DNA of 64,000 nucleotides from Yersinia nurmii (GCF_001112925.1 NZ_CPYD01000015.1:62001-126000); one strand, 5' to 3'. Counted from the stretch's first letter, positions 18,078 through 29,656 are shown. Notes: generated from the sequence alone by a model not told the origin. Translations and numbers: made by a program.

Positions 18078-19262
18078 ATGAGAAAAATAGAGAATTTTCA
18101 CCTGCTGTTGATGTTAATCATTCTGGTTGCTGTCGGTCAGATGGCTCAGACCATTTATGTCCCGGTGATTGCTGAAATTGCTCGGGATCTTGCCGCACGC
18201 CCCGGAGCCGTACAGCGGGTTATGGCTGCGTATCTGTTGACTTATGGTGCTTCGCAGTTGATTTACGGGCCTTTATCAGACCGTATTGGTCGCCGTCCGG
18301 TTATTCTGGCGGGGATGACGATATTTATGCTCGGCACGTTAGGCGCTTTGTTCTCTAATAATTTACCGATGTTGGTGGCGGCCAGCGCTCTGCAAGGGAT
18401 GGGCACCGGTGTCGCAGGCGTGATGGCGCGTACCATGCCGCGTGATTTATACGCCGGTACTGCGCTGCGCTATGCCAACAGTATGTTGAATATGGGGATT
18501 TTGGTCAGCCCGCTATTGGCACCCATTATTGGTGGCGTGTTGGCAAGCTGGTTTGGCTGGCGCGCCTGCTACGCTTTTTTACTCTTATTGTGCAGCGGCG
18601 TGGCTTTTTGCATGTTCCGTTGGCTGCCAGAAACGCGCCCTGAACAAGCGGAGAAACCGCGTATGCTGACCAGTTTCTACACCTTGTTATCTGATCGTTC
18701 TTTTAGCTGCTACCTGGTGATGCTGATTGGCGCTCTGGCTGGGATTGCGGTGTTTGAAGCCAGTTCCGGTGTATTAATGGGCGGCGTATTGGGGCTCAGC
18801 GGCCTGACGGTCAGTATTCTATTTATCTTGCCAATCCCGGCGGCATTTTTCGGGGCTTGGTATGCGGGACGGGAAGGGCGAACCTTCCATAATTTAATGT
18901 GGCATTCGGTGATTAGCTGCCTGCTGGCAGGGCTGATGATGTGGATTCCCGGTTGGTTTGGTATCATGAATATCTGGACACTGATCATCCCTGCCGCTTT
19001 GTTCTTCTTTGGCGCAGGTATGTTATTCCCGCTGGCAACGACTGGGGCGATGGAACCTTTCCCATATCTGGCGGGTGCCGCAGGTGCTTTGGTTGGAGGT
19101 TTGCAGAATATCGGTTCAGGCCTGACAACCTGGCTGTCGGCGATGCTACCGCAGACAGGGCAGTTTAGCCTTGGGTTGCTGATGTTTGCTATGGCGCTGC
19201 TGATTTTGCTGTGCTGGTGGCCGCTCTCTCATCGGGTGCAGCGCCAGGAACATATGGTTTAG
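18078..19262 (+). CDS. emrD: Multidrug efflux MFS transporter EmrD
   Basis: 394 residues with twelve hydrophobic segments. Major-facilitator drug:proton antiporter of the Bcr/CflA group. The conserved loop between helices 2 and 3 reads GPLSDRIGRRPVIL. Close similarity to E. coli EmrD runs through the whole length (VGQMAQTIYVP, QGMGTGVAGVMARTMPRDLY, AMEPFPYLAGAAGALVGG). In E. coli emrD lies elsewhere on the chromosome; here it stands between fpr and glpX. Confidence 0.95.
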   Translation: MRKIENFHLLLMLIILVAVGQMAQTIYVPVIAEIARDLAARPGAVQRVMAAYLLTYGASQLIYGPLSDRIGRRPVILAGMTIFMLGTLGALFSNNLPMLVAASALQGMGTGVAGVMARTMPRDLYAGTALRYANSMLNMGILVSPLLAPIIGGVLASWFGWRACYAFLLLLCSGVAFCMFRWLPETRPEQAEKPRMLTSFYTLLSDRSFSCYLVMLIGALAGIAVFEASSGVLMGGVLGLSGLTVSILFILPIPAAFFGAWYAGREGRTFHNLMWHSVISCLLAGLMMWIPGWFGIMNIWTLIIPAALFFFGAGMLFPLATTGAMEPFPYLAGAAGALVGGLQNIGSGLTTWLSAMLPQTGQFSLGLLMFAMALLILLCWWPLSHRVQRQEHMV

Positions 19263-19268
19263 TGACGT

Positions 19269-19302
19269 TAAGGGCACTTGTGATTCGGTGCCCTTATCAT
19301 TT
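19269..19302. terminator. Terminator between emrD and glpX
   Basis: TAAGGGCAC (19269-19277) pairs with GTGCCCTTA (19288-19296), then TCATTTTT. Placed between convergent genes. Confidence 0.85.
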
Positions 19303-19319
19303 TTACTTAGCTGGATGAA

Positions 19320-20330
19320 TTACAGCAGATATTCGTGCAAGGCTTCGTCTTTACGATCGAGGAAGTGAGTAGAGCGAATGCGGCGTATGGTGCGGGACTT
19401 ACCGCGAATCAACAGGGTTTCCGTGGTGGCCAGATTCCCTTTACGATAAATACCTTCCAGCAAATCCCCTTTGGTAATACCGGTCGCTGAGAAGATAACG
19501 TTATCGTTACGAGCAATATCATCCAGACGCAGTACTTTACCCGCCTCGATGCCCATGCTCAGACAGCGTTCTAGCTCTTGCTCTCCTAAACGACGGTTTT
19601 CTTCGTTGTCCCCTTTGACCTCATGACGCGGCAACAAACGCCCTTGCATATCGCCATCCAGTGCGCGAATGACCGCAGCGGAAATAACGCCTTCCGGTGC
19701 GCCGCCGACGCAGTACATCACATCCACTTCGCTTTCCGGCATACAGGTTAGGATAGAGGCCGCTACGTCACCGTCAGGAATGGCAAACACTTTGACGCCC
19801 ATTTGCTGCATTTGGGCAATCACACCGTCGTGGCGCGGCTTAGCCAGCGTAATGACCGTCAGTTCTGATAACGGTTTATTGAGTTTATGGGCGATATTTT
19901 TCAGGTTATCAGCCAGTGGTAAATTGAGATCAATTGCGCCTTTAGCTTCGGGGCCGACCACCAGTTTTTCCATATACATATCAGGCGCATGCAAGAAGGT
20001 GCCTTTATCACCCACCGCTAAAACAGCCAGAGCGTTAGATTGGCCCATAGCGGTCATGCGGGTACCCTCAATAGGATCAACGGCGATATCTACCGCATCT
20101 CCTTCGCCAGTCCCGACATGTTCGCCGATAAACAGCATCGGGGCTTCATCAATTTCCCCTTCGCCGATCACGATCCGGCCATCGATATTGACCTTGTTGA
20201 GCATAATGCGCATAGCTCGGACGGCCGCGCCGTCGGCGGCATTTTTGTCACCCCGACCTAACCATTTGTAACCCGCCAAGGCGGCGGCTTCGGTTACGCG
20301 GGAGAATTCGATGGCTAATTCACGTTTCAT
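19320..20330 (-). CDS. glpX: Class II fructose-1,6-bisphosphatase
   Basis: 336 residues, exactly the E. coli GlpX length. Metal-dependent hydrolysis of fructose-1,6-bisphosphate for gluconeogenesis from glycerol. Family motifs: GEGEIDEAPML, DIAVDPIEGTRM (metal ligands) and YCVGGAPEGVISAAVIRALDG. ATG 20330 gives MKRELAIEFSRVTEAA, the family start. Third gene of the glpFKX order, but an intrinsic terminator separates it from glpK, so it may be expressed less or from its own promoter. Confidence 0.97.
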   Translation of the reverse strand: MKRELAIEFSRVTEAAALAGYKWLGRGDKNAADGAAVRAMRIMLNKVNIDGRIVIGEGEIDEAPMLFIGEHVGTGEGDAVDIAVDPIEGTRMTAMGQSNALAVLAVGDKGTFLHAPDMYMEKLVVGPEAKGAIDLNLPLADNLKNIAHKLNKPLSELTVITLAKPRHDGVIAQMQQMGVKVFAIPDGDVAASILTCMPESEVDVMYCVGGAPEGVISAAVIRALDGDMQGRLLPRHEVKGDNEENRRLGEQELERCLSMGIEAGKVLRLDDIARNDNVIFSATGITKGDLLEGIYRKGNLATTETLLIRGKSRTIRRIRSTHFLDRKDEALHEYLL

Positions 20331-20417
20331 GGCTCGACCTGTTAATTGCAGAATGGGAAAACGGATATAGGGTGGGAATTCTATCACACTGGGGCGTGGC
20401 GGCAGGGGCGAAGGGAT

Positions 20418-20452
20418 AAAAAACGCGCTGCCGGGGGGAGCGGCAGCGCGTG
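20418..20452 (-). terminator. Terminator between glpK and glpX
   Basis: CGCGCTGCC (20424-20432) and GGCAGCGCG (20442-20450) form a 9-bp GC stem. Read on the minus strand it is followed by TTTTTT, an orthodox intrinsic terminator directly after glpK. Confidence 0.9.
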
Positions 20453-20516
20453 ATGAGTCATGCATTTACTATTTCAAATTACGGCTTAGGCCGCTGCGAT
20501 TCGAAACCTGGCGATA

Positions 20517-22052
<1,536 letters not shown>

Positions 22053-22080
22053 TTAGTTACCGTTTATTCCAGTGTCTGGA

Positions 22081-22926
22081 TTACGCTTTACGTTCGGTGG
22101 TGCTAGTGGAAGCCTCTTCTTCTACAACGCAGATGTCACATGGCAAATGGCGGCCAATCAGTGCGCGGTAGCCGAATGCACCTAATAATGCGCCTACTAT
22201 AGGTCCGAAAATCGGTACCAGGAAGTAAGGAATATCACGTCCGCCCGTGAAGGCGATATCGCCCCAGCCAGCCAGATAAGCAAAGACCTTCGGACCGAAA
22301 TCACGAGCCGGGTTCAACGCAAAGCCGGTCAATGGCCCCATAGAGGCACCGATAACCGCGATCAGGATACCAATCAGCAGGGGAGCGAGCGGGCCGCGCG
22401 GAATGCCGTTGCCGTCGTCGGTTAACGCCAGAATCAGGCACATCAGAATGGCGGTAATTACGGTTTCAACCAAGAAAGCCTGGAAAACGGTGATGTGGGC
22501 ATTCGGGTAAGTAGAGAAAATGCCTGCCAAATTCAGGCTTTCGCTACTGCCGCGTACCATTTGGTGGGTTTGTTCGAAATCAACAAACAGGCCGTAGTAC
22601 AGGCCGTAGACTAGAGCTGCACCGCAGAATGCGCCAACAACCTGAGCCACAATGTAAGGAAGGACTTTTTTGCGATCAAAACAGGCAAACAGCCACAAAG
22701 CGATAGTGACGGCGGGGTTGAGGTGCGCCCCTGAAATGGCCGCCGTTAGATAAATGGCCATGGCGACGCCCAGGCCCCAGATAATACTGATTTCCCATTG
22801 ACCGAAACTTGCACCGGCTAATTTTAATGCGGCAACACAGCCAACGCCAAAAAATATCAGCAAAGCGGTGCCAAGAAACTCCGCAATGCACTGGCCTTTT
22901 AGGGTCGGACTTGATGTTTGGCTCAT
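22081..22926 (-). CDS. glpF: Glycerol facilitator (aquaglyceroporin)
   Basis: 281 residues, inner-membrane channel for glycerol. Six full helices plus two half helices carrying the paired NPA motifs: SGAHLNPAVT and GFALNPARD. The second NPA is followed by Asp, the mark of glycerol channels rather than water channels. First gene of glpFKX, with its promoter in the 518-bp gap shared with zapB. Confidence 0.98.
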   Translation of the reverse strand: MSQTSSPTLKGQCIAEFLGTALLIFFGVGCVAALKLAGASFGQWEISIIWGLGVAMAIYLTAAISGAHLNPAVTIALWLFACFDRKKVLPYIVAQVVGAFCGAALVYGLYYGLFVDFEQTHQMVRGSSESLNLAGIFSTYPNAHITVFQAFLVETVITAILMCLILALTDDGNGIPRGPLAPLLIGILIAVIGASMGPLTGFALNPARDFGPKVFAYLAGWGDIAFTGGRDIPYFLVPIFGPIVGALLGAFGYRALIGRHLPCDICVVEEEASTSTTERKA

Positions 22927-23444
22927 AGTGATGTCCTACAGACAGAGAGTTATAGGGTATTTATTGTTTTTTCCCCAAATTCATCCTTGGGGGTTATGTG
23001 AATTTATCGTTAACGAGCACAAACGAGAAATAGCGAAATCGAAATCTGTGTGCCTTGTCATAAAAATGAGCGAATTCGCGTAACGCGTGGGTGTTAGTGC
23101 TTTCTGAAAGTGTGATCAGACCAGTGCTTTTACTTTCCATTGTTGTAAATATGTAAACTACGACGCGATAACAGGCCGCAGATTTTCAGCATTTGCTGAT
23201 AGTGGTGCTAGGTAAATTGCGAGAGACTGTGTTTTGTGCCGGTATGTCGCTAGACAGGGGGAGACTGGCTACATACAATCGTTTTAATCAAGCTGCGCCG
23301 CTGTTTACGGAGGCGCGTTAAAATACAGCGCTTGTTACCGAGTTTGATGAATATATAGCGCGATGGATATTCGCAGCGGTTGCATCTGCAAAATGCGACT
23401 GCTACCAATAGATGTACGCCTTGCGATCATGAGGGGACTAAAGA
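22927..23444. other. Divergent glpF / zapB intergenic region
   Basis: 518 bp without a gene. The glpF side holds a putative GlpR operator near 23001-23020. The remainder is unremarkable sequence leading to zapB. No credible small open frame or terminator was seen. Confidence 0.5.
22997..23020. promoter_or_regulatory. Putative GlpR operator / CRP half-site for glpFK
   Basis: TCGTTAACGA at 23007-23016 is a perfect 10-bp palindrome, extended on the right as AACGAGCA, in the style of GlpR operators. A TGTGA half-site at 22997-23001 could belong to a CRP site. About 80 bp upstream of the glpF start. Assigned by position and pattern only. Confidence 0.4.
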
Positions 23445-23684
23445 ATGTCATTTGAAGTATTTGAGAAACTGGAAGGTAAAGTTCAGCAGGCGATTGATAC
23501 CATCACTTTGTTGCAGATGGAAATTGAAGAGCTGAAAGAAAAAAACAACACCCTGTCCCAAGAGGTTCAGGACGCTGCGGGTAACCGTGAAGCATTAGTG
23601 CGTGAAAACGAGCAGCTAAAACAAGAACAGCACGTGTGGCAGGATCGTCTGCGCGCACTGCTGGGTAAGATGGAAGAAGTCTGA
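23445..23684 (+). CDS. zapB: Cell division protein ZapB
   Basis: 79 residues, almost wholly coiled coil: [20 protein letters not shown], then heptads rich in Leu/Glu/Lys. Cytoplasmic, abundant, non-essential factor that joins the Z-ring through ZapA and links it to MatP. Length and sequence match E. coli ZapB closely. Convergent with rraA across a perfect 12-bp-stem terminator. Confidence 0.97.
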   Translation: MSFEVFEKLEGKVQQAIDTITLLQMEIEELKEKNNTLSQEVQDAAGNREALVRENEQLKQEQHVWQDRLRALLGKMEEV

Positions 23685-23733
23685 GGTTATTCTCGGCATC
23701 CATAGCGCTGGCAACCGATTAAGCGCAAAAGCA

Positions 23734-23760
23734 AAAGGGCGATATTCATATCGCCCTTTC
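23734..23760. terminator. Bidirectional terminator between zapB and rraA
   Basis: AAAGGGCGATAT and ATATCGCCCTTT pair perfectly (12 bp) around TC, with A and T tracts on the two sides. Confidence 0.92.
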
Positions 23761-23793
23761 TTATAGCATTCGTTTGGTATAACCGAGTCGGTG

Positions 23794-24309
<516 letters not shown>

Positions 24310-24359
24310 TCAGTATATCCCTTTCTGACTACTGTTGGCAAAATCATCAATTGTTAAAC

Positions 24360-24396
24360 TCTGCCAATCCGCAGGGTTTTTCTGTGAATTGGCAGA
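24360..24396 (-). terminator. Possible terminator between menA and rraA
   Basis: TCTGCCAAT (24360-24368) and ATTGGCAGA (24388-24396) form a 9-bp stem with a 19-nt loop. No good U-tract follows on the minus strand, so this may be only an intercistronic hairpin. Confidence 0.35.
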
Positions 24397-24406
24397 AAAA
24401 GGCGCA

Positions 24407-25324
24407 TTAGTTAAATACCAGACCAACGGCAAACAGGATATTGGTGAGCAGCGCCGCTTTTACCATATGTTCCAGCATCGGACGCATGCCAGCGGCGGTT
24501 GGCTCGCGCAACACATAAATCGCGTGTTTTACCAATAGCGGAATAGCCAGAACAAAGATCCAGCCGGTCCAGCGGTGCAGATAAAGCAGGCTAAACAAGG
24601 CCAGGCAGGCAATAGCGGCGGTGATCAATACGGCGTGATAATAACGGGCGTTCTGCGGGCCCAAACGCACGGCGAGAGTATTTTTGCCGTTGACCGCATC
24701 GCTTTCGATATCGCGCAGGTTATTAATGTTCAATACCGCAGCGGCCAATAAACCACAGGCGGTAGCCGGTAGCATCACCAGGCTGTCAAAATGGCCCGAT
24801 TGAAGATAATAGGTTCCAGCTACGCTTAGCCAGCCGAAGAACATGAGTACCGAAATGTCTCCCAGACCCAGATAACCGTAAGGTTTACTACCAATGGTGT
24901 AGGTAATGGCGGCGACAATCGCCATCAAGCCGAGTACCAGAAAGCCCAGAATATCGCTCGGTTTTTCACAGGCTACGGCAATCAGCGCTACGCCGGAAAT
25001 AATGGTGAGAATAACGGTGAGAATTAGCGCTTTCTTCATCTGTTCGCGGGTAATGATGCCTTTTTGCATCCCGCGCAGTGGCCCGATGCGATCTTCGGTA
25101 TCACTCCCTTTTACCGCGTCGCCGTAGTCATTGGCCAGATTAGATAAAATTTGCAGCATACCGGCAGTAATCAAGGCCAGTAGCGCTACCGCAGGTTTAA
25201 AACTGTCGAGCCAATAAGCTAGGGCAGAGCCGGTGACAATAGAGGCAAAAGCCAGTGGTAGAGTCCGTGGCCGCAGGCTTTCTAGCCAGGCTTGGGCTTG
25301 GCTGGTAGAAGTTGATGAGCTCAT
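24407..25324 (-). CDS. menA: 1,4-dihydroxy-2-naphthoate octaprenyltransferase
   Basis: 305 residues, polytopic inner-membrane UbiA-family prenyltransferase that attaches the octaprenyl tail in menaquinone synthesis. The two Asp-rich Mg-diphosphate sites are visible: NLANDYGDAVKGSDTEDR after the first helices and NNLRDIESD further on. About eight hydrophobic segments. The start MSSSTSTSQAQAWLESLRPRTLP fits the family. Followed by rraA. Confidence 0.97.
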   Translation of the reverse strand: MSSSTSTSQAQAWLESLRPRTLPLAFASIVTGSALAYWLDSFKPAVALLALITAGMLQILSNLANDYGDAVKGSDTEDRIGPLRGMQKGIITREQMKKALILTVILTIISGVALIAVACEKPSDILGFLVLGLMAIVAAITYTIGSKPYGYLGLGDISVLMFFGWLSVAGTYYLQSGHFDSLVMLPATACGLLAAAVLNINNLRDIESDAVNGKNTLAVRLGPQNARYYHAVLITAAIACLALFSLLYLHRWTGWIFVLAIPLLVKHAIYVLREPTAAGMRPMLEHMVKAALLTNILFAVGLVFN

Positions 25325-25422
25325 AATTCGCTTCGGTCAGTGTGAGTCCATGTCAGCCAGAGACAAAAAGGGGAGGCCAAGCCTCCCACTTTATCTATCC
25401 AGCGGACGCTAATAGAACCGAA

Positions 25423-26754
25423 TTATAGAATAAATCGGCTCAGATCTTCATCTGCTACGAGCTCATCCAGATGATTCCCAACGTATTCAGCATCAATAGT
25501 CACGGATGAACCGTTACTTTCGCTGGCATCGAAGGAAATATCTTCCATCAAACGTTCCAGAACGGTATGCAGACGGCGGGCACCGATATTTTCGGTACGC
25601 TCATTAACCTGCCATGCGGCTTCTGCGATGCGACGAATACCTTCTGATGTAAAATCGACAGTAACGCCTTCGGTTGCCATCAGCGCTTTGTACTGCTCGG
25701 TCAGAGAAGCGCTAGGCTCGGTCAGAATGCGTTCAAAATCTTCGGTGGTCAGTGCCTGTAGCTCTACGCGGATTGGCAGACGACCTTGAAGCTCAGGAAT
25801 TAAATCTGACGGGCTGGCAACCTGGAAAGCACCGGAAGCGATGAACAGAATATGATCGGTTTTCACCATACCGTGCTTGGTCGAAACGGTACAGCCTTCA
25901 ACCAGCGGCAACAGGTCACGCTGCACACCTTCGCGGGAGACATCCGGGCCGGAGGTTTCGCCACGCTTACAGATTTTATCGATCTCATCCACGAACACGA
26001 TACCGTGCTGTTCAACGGCATCGATAGCCTGCTGTTTCAGCTCTTCCGGATTAACCAGTTTGGCCGCTTCTTCTTCAATCAACAGCTTGAATGCTTCTTT
26101 AATTTTGACTTTACGCGGTTTTTGTTTCTGACCGGCCATGTTCTGGAACATGGATTGCAGCTGGTTGGTCATTTCTTCCATGCCAGGAGGCGCCATGATT
26201 TCAACGCCCATCGGTGCGGCAGCCAGATCGATTTCGATTTCTTTATCGTCCAACTGACCTTCACGCAGCTTTTTGCGGAATGCCTGACGAGTAGCTGAAG
26301 GCTCCTGAGATTCGTCAACCTGGCCCCAGTTGTTTTTAGCCGGTGGAATCAGCACATCCAGAATACGTTCTTCCGCCAGTTCTTCAGCGCGGTAACGGTT
26401 TTTCTCAATGGATTGATGACGCACCATTTTCACGGCCGCGTCGGTCAGATCGCGGATAATAGAGTCCACTTCTTTACCAACATAGCCAACTTCGGTGAAT
26501 TTGGTGGCTTCAACTTTGATAAACGGTGCGTTCGCCAGTTTTGCCAGACGACGGGCAATTTCGGTTTTACCAACGCCGGTTGGGCCGATCATCAGAATGT
26601 TTTTTGGGGTAACTTCATGGCGCAGCTCTTCGTTAAGCTGCATACGACGCCAGCGGTTACGCAGGGCGATCGCCACTGCGCGCTTAGCTTTGTCCTGGCC
26701 AATGATATAGCTATCAAGCTCACTGACGATTTCGCGTGGGGTCATCTCAGACAT
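25423..26754 (-). CDS. hslU: ATP-dependent protease ATPase subunit HslU
   Basis: 443 residues. AAA+ hexamer that unfolds substrates for HslV. Walker [10 protein letters not shown] at 57-65, an inserted I-domain (about 110-240), Walker [10 protein letters not shown], sensor regions, and the C-terminal tail ending DLSRFIL that inserts into HslV. Second gene of hslVU, 11 nt after hslV. Heat-shock expressed through the upstream sigma-32 promoter. Confidence 0.98.
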   Translation of the reverse strand: MSEMTPREIVSELDSYIIGQDKAKRAVAIALRNRWRRMQLNEELRHEVTPKNILMIGPTGVGKTEIARRLAKLANAPFIKVEATKFTEVGYVGKEVDSIIRDLTDAAVKMVRHQSIEKNRYRAEELAEERILDVLIPPAKNNWGQVDESQEPSATRQAFRKKLREGQLDDKEIEIDLAAAPMGVEIMAPPGMEEMTNQLQSMFQNMAGQKQKPRKVKIKEAFKLLIEEEAAKLVNPEELKQQAIDAVEQHGIVFVDEIDKICKRGETSGPDVSREGVQRDLLPLVEGCTVSTKHGMVKTDHILFIASGAFQVASPSDLIPELQGRLPIRVELQALTTEDFERILTEPSASLTEQYKALMATEGVTVDFTSEGIRRIAEAAWQVNERTENIGARRLHTVLERLMEDISFDASESNGSSVTIDAEYVGNHLDELVADEDLSRFIL

Positions 26755-26765
26755 ATATTCTATCC

Positions 26766-27296
26766 TTACGCCTTGTAAGTTAATTCTTCAATAGTTTGGA
26801 AGCGGTTGGTATAGATACAAATATCCCCCGCAATACTCAGTGATTTCTCAACGATATCCCGAGCACCTAATTCTGTGTTTTCCAGTAGCGCGCGCGCAGC
26901 GGATTGAGCGTATGGCCCACCGGAGCCGATAGCGATCAGATCATCTTCTGGCTGCACGACGTCACCGTTACCGGTGATGATAAGCGAAGCGGTTTCATCC
27001 GCGACTGCCAGCAGTGCTTCGAGTTTGCGCAGCATGCGGTCAGTACGCCAGTCTTTGGCTAACTCAACGGCGGCCTTGGTCAAATGACCCTGATGCATTT
27101 CCAGTTTGCGCTCAAAGAGTTCAAATAAAGTGAAAGCGTCAGCGGTGCCACCTGCAAAACCGGCAATGACCTTATTGTTATATAGGCGGCGAACTTTTTT
27201 AGCGTTCCCTTTCATCACGGTATTGCCCAGAGTGACCTGACCATCACCACCAATTACTACATGGCCATTTCGGCGTACACTTACAATTGTTGTCAC
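26766..27296 (-). CDS. hslV: ATP-dependent protease peptidase subunit HslV
   Basis: 176 residues. Proteasome-beta-like N-terminal nucleophile hydrolase forming two stacked hexamer rings. After Met removal the catalytic Thr2 ([11 protein letters not shown]) is the nucleophile. Also visible are [27 protein letters not shown] and [18 protein letters not shown]. First gene of hslVU, with a long leader hairpin. Confidence 0.98.
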   Translation of the reverse strand: MTTIVSVRRNGHVVIGGDGQVTLGNTVMKGNAKKVRRLYNNKVIAGFAGGTADAFTLFELFERKLEMHQGHLTKAAVELAKDWRTDRMLRKLEALLAVADETASLIITGNGDVVQPEDDLIAIGSGGPYAQSAARALLENTELGARDIVEKSLSIAGDICIYTNRFQTIEELTYKA

Positions 27297-27324
27297 GAGC
27301 GAACCCTCGTTGCAGACGGAATGA

Positions 27325-27359
27325 GCCCCCGCATTGTGTCGTTCAACACAACGCGGGGC
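27325..27359 (-). promoter_or_regulatory. hslV leader stem-loop
   Basis: A roughly 14-bp GC-rich stem between 27325-27339 and 27346-27359 begins a few bases after the predicted sigma-32 start point and ends 28 nt before the hslV ATG. E. coli hslVU has a comparable 5' stem-loop reported to stabilise the mRNA. The same role is inferred here. Confidence 0.65.
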
Positions 27360-27371
27360 ATATTGAGATTA

Positions 27372-27399
27372 TAAATGGGGGGGGATTGATACTTTTCAA
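27372..27399 (-). promoter_or_regulatory. Sigma-32 heat-shock promoter of hslVU
   Basis: On the minus strand, TTGAAA (27399-27394), a 13-nt spacer, then CCCCATTTA (27380-27372) match the sigma-32 consensus (CTTGAAA / CCCCATnT). It overlaps the very end of ftsN and lies 76 bp upstream of hslV. Confidence 0.85.
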
Positions 27400-28250
27400 C
27401 CCCCAATAGAGAGGGGAATACAGCTTGATACACCTGCGCCTTTCAATCGTTGCTGCATTTTATCTGCCGCAGGGCGGGTGCTATAAGGCCCCAGAACCAC
27501 GCGATTCCAACCGCCACCGGTAGTAATCCGGCTCTCAATACCTTCAAATGCCAGCTGCGCGCGCACTGATTCGGCCTGATCCATTGCTTTGAAGGAACCA
27601 CACTGCAACATCCAGCGCTGAGTTTTTTCTTTTTCCTTCTCTTTTCCCGGCTTCGGTGGCGTTACCGCCGGAGTAACCGGAGCTGGATTAGACGGCAACA
27701 TCCGCTGCTGTGCTGGCGGAGCCGTTACCGGCGCGGTCTGGCGCGGTTGGTTAACCGGTTGCTGAATCTGCTGCTGCACATCCACCGGCGGCTTGATTGT
27801 CACCTGAGAACGAGGAACCTGAGTGGCATCGTTATAAGGCACTTCCGACAGTTGTGTCGGTTGTTGCCGCATATCGGCCTGCATTTGTTCTAATAATTGA
27901 CGCTGTTCGTTGGTTAACTGGGTTTTTGCATCGATGCCGCCACCAGCAGAAGGTTCGGTTGGCGTTGTTACACCAATCTGACGATTTTCCAGTTCTTTGA
28001 TATATCTCCAACGTTCTTCCGGCTTAGGCGGTAATCCATTGCCCGTGCGCGGATCATGGCTGGGTAACAGCGGGAGTTCACCCGGTTTGTTATGAGTAAT
28101 GAAATAGAGGCCACCAACGAATACCACCAGCAGGGCGCCGGCTAGCGCCACTAGGGTTTTCGATATTCTTGGAGCACTGCTTTTCTTCTTGCTGGTGCTC
28201 TTGCGCCGCGCTCCTGAGCGCCCTCGGCTTACATAATCTCTTTGTGCCAC
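27396..28250 (-). CDS. ftsN: Cell division protein FtsN
   Basis: 284 residues, bitopic inner-membrane septum protein. A basic cytoplasmic tail (MAQRDYVSRGRSGARRKSTSK region), one transmembrane helix about 32-52, the periplasmic conserved segment GNGLPPKPEERWRYIKELENRQ that triggers septal synthesis, a Gln/Pro-rich linker, and a C-terminal SPOR domain (about 207-284) with WMLQCGSFKAMDQAESVRAQLAFEG that binds denuded glycan. Translation starts at GTG (28250), giving the family start MAQRDYV. Shorter than E. coli FtsN (319), with the loss in the linker. Confidence 0.96.
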   Translation of the reverse strand: MAQRDYVSRGRSGARRKSTSKKKSSAPRISKTLVALAGALLVVFVGGLYFITHNKPGELPLLPSHDPRTGNGLPPKPEERWRYIKELENRQIGVTTPTEPSAGGGIDAKTQLTNEQRQLLEQMQADMRQQPTQLSEVPYNDATQVPRSQVTIKPPVDVQQQIQQPVNQPRQTAPVTAPPAQQRMLPSNPAPVTPAVTPPKPGKEKEKEKTQRWMLQCGSFKAMDQAESVRAQLAFEGIESRITTGGGWNRVVLGPYSTRPAADKMQQRLKGAGVSSCIPLSIGG

Positions 28251-28315
28251 TATCGTTTCGCTGCGTTTTGATGTTGGAGTAAGTCAGCCATGTTACTTAA
28301 CCCTATAATATTTGC

Positions 28316-29344
28316 CTAGCTTTTAGGCTTACAGGTACTGTTTCGAATGATTAATTCGCTATCTAACAGTCGGGAACCGCTTTGAACGTTATTCCCTTGT
28401 AGCTGTTCCAGTAATAGTAACATGGCTTGCTGACCAATTTGGTAGCGAGGTTGTGCCACCGTGGTCAATGGCGGATCGCAGTATTGTGACAGTTTGAGAT
28501 CGTCAAAACCAACCAGTGATACATCTTCGGGAATATGAATCCCCATCTTCTTTGCTTGCCAGATAGCGCCGATCGCCATGACGTCGTTGTGGCAGAAAAT
28601 TGCCGTTGGTGGTTTCGGCAGTGACATCAGTTCGGCAAAGGCTTCGGCACCGGCTTCATAGCTGAAATCGCCCCGCAAAATATAATCTTGCTCAATGGCA
28701 ATGCCATTACGGCGCAGCGCTTGTACGTAGCCCTGCAAGCGATAATGGCTCAGCGGCATAGTCTCTGGCCCGGCGATGGTGGCAATGCGCGTATGGCCCA
28801 ACTGATGCAGATAATGTACGGCTTCAAAAGCGGCGGTTAGGTTATCGATATGAACCGTCGGCAGCTCCAGCTCTGGCGCGAATTCGTTGGCCATCACCAT
28901 CGGCGGAAGGTTACGTTGTTCTTCTTTACTGGCATCAAAAGGCAGGTTGGAACCGAGTAACAGCATTCCATCAATCTGTTTGGTAATAATCAAATTGACG
29001 AAAGTGCGTTCCTGCTGGGTTTGCTGCGCGCAGTCGCCAATTAACACCAGATAACCCTGTTGAGCGGCGGTTTGTTCAATACCTTGAACAATGTCGGCAA
29101 AAAAGGGATCGCTGATGTCCGGCACAATGACCAGAATAGTGCGCGACTCGTTGCGTTTGATATTTCGAGATAAGGCATGGGGGGAATAACCCACGGCGAG
29201 GACGGCTTGCTCCACTTTCTGTCGCGTCATGGTCGAGACTTTTTCTGGATTCATTAATGCCCGGGAAACCGTCGCGGTTGAAACTCCGGCCATTTCAGCA
29301 ACGTCTTTCATGGTCGCCATACTGAATTCTTTCTTATGTTCCAA
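28316..29344 (-). CDS. cytR: Nucleoside-responsive repressor CytR
   Basis: 342 residues, LacI family. Helix-turn-helix at about 12-32 (MKDVAEMAGVSTATVSRALM), then the hinge and a periplasmic-binding-like cytidine domain. CytR represses nucleoside catabolism genes together with CRP. The start is TTG at 29344, with AAGGAG seven bases upstream. This start aligns exactly with the E. coli N-terminus, and an ATG eight codons in (29320) is less well placed. Same strand as ftsN but with its own upstream region. Confidence 0.95.
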   Translation of the reverse strand: MEHKKEFSMATMKDVAEMAGVSTATVSRALMNPEKVSTMTRQKVEQAVLAVGYSPHALSRNIKRNESRTILVIVPDISDPFFADIVQGIEQTAAQQGYLVLIGDCAQQTQQERTFVNLIITKQIDGMLLLGSNLPFDASKEEQRNLPPMVMANEFAPELELPTVHIDNLTAAFEAVHYLHQLGHTRIATIAGPETMPLSHYRLQGYVQALRRNGIAIEQDYILRGDFSYEAGAEAFAELMSLPKPPTAIFCHNDVMAIGAIWQAKKMGIHIPEDVSLVGFDDLKLSQYCDPPLTTVAQPRYQIGQQAMLLLLEQLQGNNVQSGSRLLDSELIIRNSTCKPKS

Positions 29345-29656
29345 CGCCTTTCTCCTTGCTCTGGCTCCGAGCCAGCACCAACGCTTTGAGATAGTTTGTT
29401 ACCAATAGCACGGAATATTAATGCTTTATCGCACGCGAATGGGATTCCCGATCGACGAGATGATTTTCGTTCCAAGCCGAGTGGTCTCGGTAAAATTAAT
29501 GCCTTACGTCATTCTATACAGATAGTGAGGTCAATTTGTTACCTAATTTGCATGAAAAATGTGACCTAAGTAGTTTTTTTCGATATGCCTCGCAGATCAC
29601 ACCGTAAACGTTTGCCTTGTAACCCCACCCATATCTATTAATTAACAAGCTAAAGA
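29345..29656. other. cytR promoter region between priA and cytR
   Basis: 312 bp, AT-rich, holding the cytR promoter and the priA 3' end. An isolated TGTGA half-site occurs near 29560. No full CRP dyad, open frame or clear terminator is visible. Confidence 0.45.

Noticed and set aside
19669-20271. 200-codon frame antisense to glpX
   Set aside because: Long but lies wholly opposite a conserved enzyme gene. Its composition is what a GC-rich antisense frame gives, with no motifs.
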